From Rhodoferax sp. (GTDB lineage: Bacteria > Pseudomonadota > Gammaproteobacteria > Burkholderiales > Burkholderiaceae_C): a DNA stretch of 10,458 nt. Made by a program: the position numbers and the translations under genes. Numbering within the stretch: the first letter of the stretch is position 1; every line of letters begins with the position of its first letter. Of this stretch, positions 1 through 6,110 are shown piece after piece. The stretch spans positions 1 to 10,458 of the forward strand of contig JAKFXU010000266.1 of the NCBI GenBank assembly GCA_021731215.1. The letters run 5' to 3'. The notes under the pieces are model-generated. The model was not told the origin of the DNA, did no database searches, and worked only from the letters and a program-made list of their open reading frames with translations.

Positions 1-374
1 GTGAACAGGGCAAACTGTTTGGGGTCGGTTTCGCGAATCCTTTTGAGTCGCTGTTCCAGCGTCGAAAAAGCCTCTTCCCAACTGATTTCCTCGAACTGGC
101 CGGCGCCGCGCTCAGAACCGGGTTTGCGCTTGAGCGGTTTGGTCAGGCGCGCCGGCGAATACTGCTTCATGATGCCCGACGAACCCTTGGCGCAAATTAC
201 GCCCTGGTTCAGCGGGTGCTCCGGATTGCCTTCGATGTAGCGCACTTCGCCGTTGCGCAGATGGACCCGGATGCCGCAACGGCAGGCGCACATGTAGCAG
301 GTGGTGTTTTTGACCTCGGTGCTGGCGCCGGCCAGCGGTGCGGTGATGGGGTCGTGAAGCGGTGTAACAGGCAT
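1..374 (-). CDS. Molybdopterin oxidoreductase catalytic subunit, N-terminal part (cut by window edge)
   Basis: Only the first 124 codons are present; the gene continues beyond position 1. Residues 26-61 carry the N-terminal [4Fe-4S] motif CX2CX3CX27C (C26, C29, C33, C61), followed by A62-K63-G64. A lysine at this place is typical of the formate dehydrogenase/Nap/polysulfide-reductase side of the DMSO reductase superfamily. No twin-arginine signal precedes the cluster, so the visible N-terminus suggests a cytoplasmic enzyme. The ATG at 374 was chosen because the frame is closed by a stop a few codons upstream and the next methionine falls inside the cluster motif; no clear ribosome binding site is seen. 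The substrate cannot be read from this fragment. A formate dehydrogenase-like enzyme or a SoeA-like cytoplasmic sulfite dehydrogenase are both possible. It is divergent from the sensor-regulator pair at 624-2536, which may control it. Confidence 0.88.
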   Translation of the reverse strand, partial: MPVTPLHDPITAPLAGASTEVKNTTCYMCACRCGIRVHLRNGEVRYIEGNPEHPLNQGVICAKGSSGIMKQYSPARLTKPLKRKPGSERGAGQFEEISWEEAFSTLEQRLKRIRETDPKQFALF

Positions 375-523
375 GCAGTGGGCGCTATTTTGGCTGGCAG
401 GTCAACAAAAAAGAGAAGGCAAACCGCCCAAGTGCAGAGTGCCGGGACAAGATTTTCAGAGTGGCCCTATTAGAGACAAGGGCACCCGACTCCGTCTATA
501 ACCGCCACGGGTGATCCGGCGTA

Positions 524-554
524 GCCCAAATGGGTAGCGGCTGGGAATTTGGGC
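524..554. repeat. Inverted repeat GCCCAAAT/ATTTGGGC, candidate operator
   Basis: GCCCAAAT at 524-531 is the exact reverse complement of ATTTGGGC at 547-554, with 15 nt between the arms. Centre-to-centre distance is 23 bp, about two helical turns, which suits binding by a dimer or by two dimers on one face of the helix. It could also form an RNA hairpin if the transcript starts upstream of it. Its place between divergent genes supports an operator; the protein that binds it is not known. Confidence 0.4.
530..536 (-). promoter_or_regulatory. Candidate NarL heptamer (TACCCAT)
   Basis: The minus strand reads TACCCAT, an exact match to the enterobacterial NarL heptamer consensus TACYYMT. It overlaps the left arm and loop of the dyad at 524-554. 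The usual inverted partner at 2-bp spacing is absent (the left side reads GTAGCCC). A heptamer this degenerate appears by chance about once per 2 kb per strand, so one half-site is weak evidence. The adjacent regulator has NarL-type DNA-contact residues, which makes the site worth testing. Confidence 0.25.
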
Positions 555-623
555 CCGACCTCGGGTTTTCACGATCACTTAGCATTCTCTTATGTATTAG
601 CATCAGTGCTTCGTACCCTGACC

Positions 624-1841
624 ATGACGCAAGCCCCCATTTTTCTGTCCACGCCCGTTCACGCCGCTTCGGTGGATGCAGTTCCCATAGTTTCGAACCT
701 GGCTTCGGAACTGGCCAACGGCAGTGAGCTGGAGCCTTTGCTGGAGCGGTTTCTGGTTTCCATCGTGGCGCTGGCCGGCGCCCAGGCTGGTGCCGTGCGC
801 GTCCTGAGCGACGACGGGCAAACCATGCGGCTGCTGGCGCAGCACGGCTTGCCGGCGCACGTGTTAATCAAAGAACGGCTGGTCGAGCGCGATTGCGGCA
901 TGTGCGGTATCGCCGCCGCCAGCGACGTGCTGGGCTGGGTTGACGACGTGCGCTCCTGCGCCCGCCACAACACCGACGCCTACTTCGGCGGGCAATGCCG
1001 GCGCGTGCTGGCCATATCGCTGCCCCACGCCAATCAGGTATTGGGTATCTACAACCTGTTCTTTGAAACCGATGTTGACCTCAGCCCGCAGACGCAGACC
1101 ATATTGCGCTTGATCGGTCAGTTGCTGGGACTGGCACTGCACAATGCCCGGATCGAGCGTGAACGCCTGCGCGTGACGGTGATGAAAGAGCGCCAGGAAA
1201 TGCTCAACGAAGTGCATGACGCCATTGCCCAGACACTGGCCTATGTCAGGATGCGCCTGCCCCTGCTCAACGATGCCATGCTGGCGCACGACGACCAAAA
1301 ATCGCTCAAGTATTTTTCGGATGTCCGATCCGCGGTGGGGGAAGTGCATGACAACTTGCGCGAGGTCATGACCTATTTCCGCACCCGCATGGACCCGCTG
1401 GGCTTGTTGCATGCGCTGCAGGGCCTCGCCGATGGTTTTTTTGAGCGCAACGGCATCACACTGGAATTGCGGAATTCGGTGCAGAATCTGAGCTTGTCCG
1501 ATGAACAGGAGGTTCAGGTGTTTCACATTGTGCAAGAAGCGCTGGCCAACATTGCCAAACACTCGATGGCCCGCCACGCGGTGCTGGCGATTGACAAGAC
1601 CCCGGCGCGACTGGAGTTCGTGATCGAGGACGATGGCCTGGGCCTGGGCGCACCGTCGGTGGCCACCATTGTGACAACGGCCAAGGGCTCGGCACCGGCG
1701 ACCCACTTCGGGCTGGAAATCATGCAGGGGCGCGCGCGGCGTCTGGGCGGCAGCTTGGAGGTGGGCCTGAACCAAGGGGGCGGCACGCGCGTGCGTCTGC
1801 TGCTGCCCACCGGTGCGGCCCCGGTGGAGGCCGCTCCATGA
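624..1841 (+). CDS. GAF-domain sensor histidine kinase, NarX-like, soluble
   Basis: Predicted 405 aa. Residues about 25-175 form a GAF-like sensor domain with four cysteines, C91, C94, C112 and C125 (CX2CX17CX12C). A coiled linker (about 175-190) leads to a HisKA_3 dimerisation domain with phospho-acceptor H198 in EVHDAIAQTL. The HATPase_c domain (about 290-395) has an N-box at E305-H313, a G1 box EDDGLGL (335-341) and a glycine-rich HFGLEIMQGR (361-370). No membrane segment or signal peptide is present, so it should sense a cytoplasmic cue. The cysteines suggest a metal, Fe-S or redox signal; this is inference. The ATG at 624 was preferred over a TTG at 549, because the TTG extension would use the dyad region as coding sequence. 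Neither start has a good ribosome binding site. The stop overlaps the regulator's start by 4 nt, so the two are made together. The kinase subfamily is that of NarX/NreB. Confidence 0.9.
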   Translation: MTQAPIFLSTPVHAASVDAVPIVSNLASELANGSELEPLLERFLVSIVALAGAQAGAVRVLSDDGQTMRLLAQHGLPAHVLIKERLVERDCGMCGIAAASDVLGWVDDVRSCARHNTDAYFGGQCRRVLAISLPHANQVLGIYNLFFETDVDLSPQTQTILRLIGQLLGLALHNARIERERLRVTVMKERQEMLNEVHDAIAQTLAYVRMRLPLLNDAMLAHDDQKSLKYFSDVRSAVGEVHDNLREVMTYFRTRMDPLGLLHALQGLADGFFERNGITLELRNSVQNLSLSDEQEVQVFHIVQEALANIAKHSMARHAVLAIDKTPARLEFVIEDDGLGLGAPSVATIVTTAKGSAPATHFGLEIMQGRARRLGGSLEVGLNQGGGTRVRLLLPTGAAPVEAAP

Positions 1842-2536
1842 CCGCCAAGACGCGGGTGCTGCTGGTGGACGACCACGCACTGTGCCGCAGCGGCCTGACC
1901 GAGCTGCTGGAACACCGCAGCGACATGGTGGTGGTGGGCGCCACCGGCGACCCGGCCCTGGTGGTGGCAATGTTGCGCGAGCAGCAGCCCGACCTGATGG
2001 TGCTGGACTTGCGTTTGGGCAAAACCGATGGTCTGAGCCTGTTGCGCCAGATTCGGGCCGAGGGCTGTGACACCCCGGTGGTGATACTGACCATGAGCGA
2101 CAGCGAAGACGATATGTCGGCCGCCCTGCGCGCCGGTGTGCGCGGCTACTTGCTCAAGGACATGGAACCCGAGGCGGTGATCGATGCCATCGGACGGGCG
2201 ACGCGGGGCGAGATGGTGGTGGCCTCGGCCATGACGCTCAAGCTGGCGCAAATCCTGCAATCGGGCCCCAAGGGATCGGTCAAGGGCGACCTGGTGGCCT
2301 CGCTCACCGAACGCGAGCGCGAGGTGCTCGACCACGTGGCGCGCGGGCAAAGCAACAAGGTGATTGCGCAGGCCCTGGACATCAGCCACAACACCGTCAA
2401 ACTGCACGTGCGCCACATCATGGACAAGCTCAACCTGCGCTCGCGGGTGGAAGCGGCGGTGTTCGCGTTTGAGTACCGCAGTTCTCCCGATGGCGTCCGG
2501 GCAGCGGACGAGGCGGCGCAGAAAATCAAGGGTTGA
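1838..2536 (+). CDS. NarL/FixJ-family response regulator
   Basis: Predicted 232 aa. The receiver domain (about 5-120) has the acidic pair D11-D12, phospho-acceptor D57, T85 and K107, all the residues expected for an active receiver. A linker leads to a LuxR/NarL-type helix-turn-helix at about 155-215. The stretch T186-V187-K188-L189-H190-V191-R192 and the following KLNLRSRVEAAVF closely resemble E. coli NarL, whose DNA contacts are K188, V189 and K192. A GGAGG ribosome binding site lies at 1826-1830, inside the kinase gene, 7 nt before the ATG. The gene overlaps the kinase stop by 4 nt and is its obvious cognate partner. The likely role is a transcription factor for respiratory genes, with the divergent molybdenum enzyme as the nearest candidate target. 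Nitrate itself as the signal cannot be inferred, since the kinase lacks the periplasmic P-box sensor. Confidence 0.93.
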   Translation: MTAKTRVLLVDDHALCRSGLTELLEHRSDMVVVGATGDPALVVAMLREQQPDLMVLDLRLGKTDGLSLLRQIRAEGCDTPVVILTMSDSEDDMSAALRAGVRGYLLKDMEPEAVIDAIGRATRGEMVVASAMTLKLAQILQSGPKGSVKGDLVASLTEREREVLDHVARGQSNKVIAQALDISHNTVKLHVRHIMDKLNLRSRVEAAVFAFEYRSSPDGVRAADEAAQKIKG

Positions 2537-2585
2537 ATTCGGTACAGCAATGGCATGCGGTGCTAAGTCTATCTGTGAAAGCGTG

Positions 2586-5500
2586 TCAGTCTGGCGCCTT
2601 CGCCATTCGGGACGCCACGCTTTGCTGCCAGATATGCCGATACACCAACGCGGCCATTTTCTGTTTGTCGTCTGGTGTGTAGGGCGGTTCCGGGAGCGCC
2701 TGATAGACGTGGTCGAGGATGAAGGTTTCCACTTCAGCCTGGGTCTGCTCCTTCTCGGTCCATCGGTCCAACGGCGCGATCACCTCTAAAATACCGGCCA
2801 GCAGCTCGCGACTGGCTTGCTTGATGCGTTCCCGGTCTGCCCTGGAGAGATCACTTCGCTGCAACAAGTCGAACAGGGCCAGTTGATCTTCGCTCAGGCC
2901 TTCTTCTACGGAGCGGCGCTGCTCGGCATCCAGAGCGTTGACCACGTCGAGCAACTTGGCGAACGTGTCCTCGACCGTGGCTCGGTCCTTGTCCTGGTTG
3001 TAGGCGGCAATGATCTCCTGGTACTTCTTCTCGTAGTTCATGCGCAGCGGATTGCGGGCCAGCATCTGCGCAAGTTTGTCTTCGACGATTCTCCGAATGT
3101 CTTCGATCACGGTGGCTTTGTGCTTGACCTTTTTGCCGAATTCGTCGCGCAGCTTTTCCATGTTGATCTGAGACAGATCAACCGTCAGCCCGCTGGTTTG
3201 ATCCCCACCGGGCGACTGCGTCGCAATGGCCTGATTGACGATGCGATGCAGAATTTGCAGGAGGGCGCTCACGTCGGCGGTGTCGCGGCGTTCGCCCAAC
3301 TTCTTGTAGATCGCCTCGATGTTGTCGTGCCGTTCGGCGTAGGTCAGCGCCGATGGTTCGACCAGTAGCGCCTTGAAGCGGTTGAACACCACCCGAGAAA
3401 ATATCTCGAAACGGCGCTTCGATTCGTCATTGGTATAGACCGCATTGACCGCATCCGCCAACCCCTGCAGGTGGGTAAATCCCTTGGCACCCAGCAACCC
3501 CGCTGGCTCGAAACCCAAACCACGCAGATGCGCTTCGGTGACCTCAATGGCATCGGCCAGCGCCGCTACCCGCTCTTCCAGCGGAGCCACGATTTGATCA
3601 TCGCCACCATCGTCACCCAGCGCATATTGGGCCAGGGCTTCGCGCAGGCTTTTGAGCATGCCGTTGTAGTCCACGATCAGGCCGAAGTCCTTGCCCGGAT
3701 AACGCCGGTTGGCGCGGGCGATGGCCTGCATCAATGTGTGGGCGCGCATCGGCTTGTCGATGTAGAGCGTGGACAGGCATTCGACATCGAAGCCGGTGAG
3801 CCACATGGCGCACACGATTGCCACGCGGAACGGGTGCTTCGGATTCTTGAACGCCGACTCCACATCGACCCGTTTGCCATCGGGCGTCTCAAACCCCAGC
3901 TTCATGCGGGCACGGTGCGGGATGATGTCAAAACCCCACTTCTTGAAGTCGGCCACTTCGTTTTGGGCCTCGCTGATGATGATCTCGACGATGGTCTCAT
4001 CCAGCCAGTCGGCCTTGGCCAGCAAACGATCGCGCTGGGCGTGCAGAACCTGCCGGGTTTCATCGTCCGATGCGGCGGCAATCTCCTGGCGCTTGGCTTG
4101 CGCTTCCAGACGAACCGATGCGGCCTTCGCCTTCCACAGTGGCTTGATCAGCATCAGCATGCGGGCGCAGGTGATTTTGTCGATGCAGACCAGCATGGTC
4201 TTGCCCGCTTCCCAGCGCGTGCTGCAATGCGTCACAAAATCCGCAGCGACTTTCAGCAAGCGTTCGTCGGCGGTGATGACCTCATAGTCCTTGCCCAGCA
4301 ATTTCTCCAGCAGGGCGGTTTGGTCCGGATCAAGTTCGGCGGTATCGACGGCAGCCGCGATTTTGTCGTTCAAATCCAGCCGCGCCAGGCCCAGCTTCTC
4401 GCCCCGGTTTTCGTAGACCAGCTTGACCGTGGCGCCATCTTCCTCGCTGCGCTTGAAGTCGTAGCGCGAGATGTAGCCGCCAAAAATGCGTTTGGTCAGT
4501 TCGTCGTGCTTGAACAGTGGCGTGCCGGTGAAGCCGATGAAGGCGGCATTGGGCAGGGCCAAACGCATGTTGCGCGCCAGCTTGCCAGACTGGGTGCGGT
4601 GCGCCTCGTCCGAGATCACGATGATGTCGTCTCTAGCGCTGTAGGGCTCGCCCGGCGGCACGCCCTGATTGAACTTGTGAATCAGGCTGAACACATAGCG
4701 GTGATTTTGCTTCAGCAGTTGCTCCAGCTCCTTGCCCGAACCTGCGCGCGGCGTCTGGTCATCGGCCACGCCACAGCCGACAAAGGTCTTGTAGATCTGG
4801 CTGTCCAGATCATCGCGGTCGGTCATCAACACAAAGGTGAAGTTACCTTCCACGGTACGCCGCACCTTTTCGGAGAAGAAGGCCATGGAATACGACTTGC
4901 CGCTGCCTTGCGTGTGCCAGACCACACCCAGGCGGCCAAGGTCTGGATGGGCACGCTCAATGAGTTGCAGGTATTGCGGTACGGGCTCTGCCGCTATGGG
5001 GTAGGGCGTCAATGGCTCATTGGCCGCGCGTTCCGTGCTTGACACGGGCAACTCGATCACGCGAGCTTTTAGCCGCTCACCCGGCGGAAACTGGCGTTTG
5101 AGTTCCTCTTGCCGAACCACGGCCGCCACCGCCTGATTGACCCCCAGCAACTGATGGTTGCGCGCCACCACCTTGCGCACCGCCCCGGCCTTGCTGGCGT
5201 CGAACAAAATGAAGTTCTCAACGATGTCCAGCAGCCGGTCCTTGGCCAGCATGCCGTTGAGCAGAACCTCGGCCGCCACACTGCCCGCGTCCCGCTCGTC
5301 CAGCCGCTTCCATTCACCGAAGTGTTCCCAGGCGCTGGTGATGGAACCGAAGCGCGCGTTGTCGCCGTTGCTGACGATCAGAAAAGCGTTGTGGTGGAAA
5401 GCATGAGCAACGACGTTCTCGTCCAGATAGTCGCGCAGGTTGCCGTCGAAACCAGCGCGGATGTTCTTGTAAACCGCCTTGAGTTCGATGAACACCAGTG

Positions 5501-5990
5501 GCAGGCCGTTGACGAAGCACACCAGGTCGGCCCGGCGGTTGTAGTTGGGCGTGCGCAGCCCGGTGATCTTGAGTTCGCGTACAGCCAGGAAACGGTTGTT
5601 ATCGGCGTTGCGAAAGTCGATCACCGCGGCCTGTGCGTGGCGAGTCTGCCCTTGGGCATCGCGGTAACTCACCGGCACGCCCTCGCGGATCAGCTTGTAA
5701 AAGGCCTGATTGTGCTGCAGCAGCGAACGGGAAGAGTCGTGGTGCGTCAACCTGGTGACCGCCTCGTCAATCGCGCCCGGTGGCAGTTGCGGATTGAGTT
5801 TGGCCAGCGCCGCCCGCAAATCTCGCACCAGCACCACGTCACGTTCGCTGGCACGGCCCAGCGTACTGTCGGGACCAAAGGTTTCCTGGTTCCAGGCGTA
5901 AACACTGTCCCAGCCGAGAACTTTTTCCAGATGCTCCGCAAAGGTGGCCTGTACCAGACGGTCTTCGCTGTTGATGTCGGTGTAGGCCAT
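2586..5990 (-). CDS. hsdR: Type I restriction enzyme, R subunit (HsdR)
   Basis: Predicted 1134 aa, the normal size for HsdR. It is the ATP-dependent translocase and nuclease that pulls in DNA bound by HsdM/HsdS and cuts at a distance. The N-terminal PD-(D/E)XK nuclease has D155 and E169-L-K171. The SF2 motor follows: motif I HTQGSGKS (359-366, K365), motif II DEAH (461-464), motif III FTGT (487-490), motif V around 723-745 and motif VI QAIARANR (755-762). A charged, probably coiled insertion lies at about 615-665 inside the second motor lobe. The C-terminal about 300 residues match the helical HsdR C-terminal region that docks to the methylase. All catalytic motifs look intact. The ATG at 5990 was chosen over an in-frame TTG at 6011 because AGAAGG lies 6 nt before it. 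It ends 49 bp from the convergent regulator gene. It is the only gene of the operon with its own leader. Confidence 0.97.
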   Translation of the reverse strand: MAYTDINSEDRLVQATFAEHLEKVLGWDSVYAWNQETFGPDSTLGRASERDVVLVRDLRAALAKLNPQLPPGAIDEAVTRLTHHDSSRSLLQHNQAFYKLIREGVPVSYRDAQGQTRHAQAAVIDFRNADNNRFLAVRELKITGLRTPNYNRRADLVCFVNGLPLVFIELKAVYKNIRAGFDGNLRDYLDENVVAHAFHHNAFLIVSNGDNARFGSITSAWEHFGEWKRLDERDAGSVAAEVLLNGMLAKDRLLDIVENFILFDASKAGAVRKVVARNHQLLGVNQAVAAVVRQEELKRQFPPGERLKARVIELPVSSTERAANEPLTPYPIAAEPVPQYLQLIERAHPDLGRLGVVWHTQGSGKSYSMAFFSEKVRRTVEGNFTFVLMTDRDDLDSQIYKTFVGCGVADDQTPRAGSGKELEQLLKQNHRYVFSLIHKFNQGVPPGEPYSARDDIIVISDEAHRTQSGKLARNMRLALPNAAFIGFTGTPLFKHDELTKRIFGGYISRYDFKRSEEDGATVKLVYENRGEKLGLARLDLNDKIAAAVDTAELDPDQTALLEKLLGKDYEVITADERLLKVAADFVTHCSTRWEAGKTMLVCIDKITCARMLMLIKPLWKAKAASVRLEAQAKRQEIAAASDDETRQVLHAQRDRLLAKADWLDETIVEIIISEAQNEVADFKKWGFDIIPHRARMKLGFETPDGKRVDVESAFKNPKHPFRVAIVCAMWLTGFDVECLSTLYIDKPMRAHTLMQAIARANRRYPGKDFGLIVDYNGMLKSLREALAQYALGDDGGDDQIVAPLEERVAALADAIEVTEAHLRGLGFEPAGLLGAKGFTHLQGLADAVNAVYTNDESKRRFEIFSRVVFNRFKALLVEPSALTYAERHDNIEAIYKKLGERRDTADVSALLQILHRIVNQAIATQSPGGDQTSGLTVDLSQINMEKLRDEFGKKVKHKATVIEDIRRIVEDKLAQMLARNPLRMNYEKKYQEIIAAYNQDKDRATVEDTFAKLLDVVNALDAEQRRSVEEGLSEDQLALFDLLQRSDLSRADRERIKQASRELLAGILEVIAPLDRWTEKEQTQAEVETFILDHVYQALPEPPYTPDDKQKMAALVYRHIWQQSVASRMAKAPD

Positions 5991-5996
5991 GCGATG

Positions 5997-6002
5997 CCTT
6001 CT
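5997..6002 (-). promoter_or_regulatory. Ribosome binding site of hsdR, decides the start
   Basis: The minus strand reads AGAAGG, 6 nt before the ATG at 5990. The alternative upstream TTG at 6011 lies on the far side of this site and has no comparable sequence before it. This fixes the start 7 codons inside the longest reading frame. Confidence 0.6.
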
Positions 6003-6022
6003 ATTGGACAAATAGCCGTTGC

Positions 6023-6053
6023 ATAAAGGACGAATTTTGATCGTGTCCTTTAT
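6023..6053. repeat. Inverted repeat ATAAAGGAC/GTCCTTTAT in the hsdR leader
   Basis: Perfect 9-bp arms at 6023-6031 and 6045-6053 are separated by 13 nt, giving a centre-to-centre spacing of 22 bp. On the minus strand the right arm includes TATAAA (6049-6054), which resembles a -10 hexamer, and the whole dyad lies 33-63 nt before the hsdR start. It could be an operator over the hsdR promoter or a 5'-leader hairpin. A third copy of the same 9-mer lies at 6134-6142. Confidence 0.5.
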
Positions 6054-6056
6054 AAA

Positions 6057-6078
6057 AACCCATATAAATCATTGGGTT
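6057..6078. repeat. Inverted repeat AACCCA/TGGGTT upstream of hsdR
   Basis: AACCCA at 6057-6062 pairs with TGGGTT at 6073-6078 across a 10-nt AT-rich centre. It lies next to the 9-bp dyad at 6023-6053 and overlaps the direct repeat at 6066-6093. It belongs to the same repeat-rich leader of hsdR and may be part of a compound operator. Confidence 0.3.
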
Positions 6079-6093
6079 ATGAGAAATCATTGG
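6066..6093. repeat. Direct repeat AAATCATTGG, two copies 18 bp apart
   Basis: The 10-mer AAATCATTGG occurs at 6066-6075 and again at 6084-6093. The copies lie just upstream (in the hsdR direction) of the possible -10 at 6049-6054, where an activator or repressor could bind. No regulator family could be assigned from the sequence. Confidence 0.35.
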
Positions 6094-6110
6094 CTCAGAA
6101 GCACGCGACT

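Larger units (their letters stand above)
375..623. promoter_or_regulatory. Divergent intergenic region between oxidoreductase and two-component genes
   Basis: This 249-bp spacer has no convincing gene. It must hold the start signals for both divergent units. It contains a dyad at 524-554, a NarL-like heptamer at 530-536, and a GC-rich CCCGA/TCGGG inverted repeat at 554-565 followed by four T's. A weak promoter-like pair, TTCACG (568-573) and TATGTA (591-596) with a 17-bp spacer, would give a transcript beginning shortly before the ATG at 624. No clear FNR box (TTGAT-N4-ATCAA) was found. Confidence 0.5.

Noticed and set aside
400..405. Minus-strand TTGACC as a -35 box for the oxidoreductase gene
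   Set aside because: No acceptable -10 hexamer at 16-18 bp downstream.
554..569. CCCGA-CC-TCGGG followed by TTTT, as a terminator or attenuator before the kinase gene
   Set aside because: A usable loop leaves only a 4-bp stem, and no leader peptide is evident; kept only as a note in the intergenic entry.
549..623. N-terminal extension of the histidine kinase from a TTG codon
   Set aside because: The extra 25 residues are not domain-like, there is no convincing ribosome binding site, and the TTG lies inside the dyad at 524-554.
864..1970. Open frame of 368 codons on the minus strand, opposite the histidine kinase
   Set aside because: Low-complexity P/R/H/Q composition and antisense to the complete kinase domains.
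2546..2564. Imperfect hairpin (AGCA...TGCT) between the convergent response regulator and hsdR genes, as a shared terminator
   Set aside because: The stem is broken by mismatches and no T-run follows on either strand, so it does not meet the pattern of an intrinsic terminator.
3471..5042. Long open frame of 523 codons on the plus strand, opposite hsdR
   Set aside because: The protein has no recognisable domain and lies antisense to the intact, motif-rich HsdR; long antisense frames are common opposite GC-rich genes.
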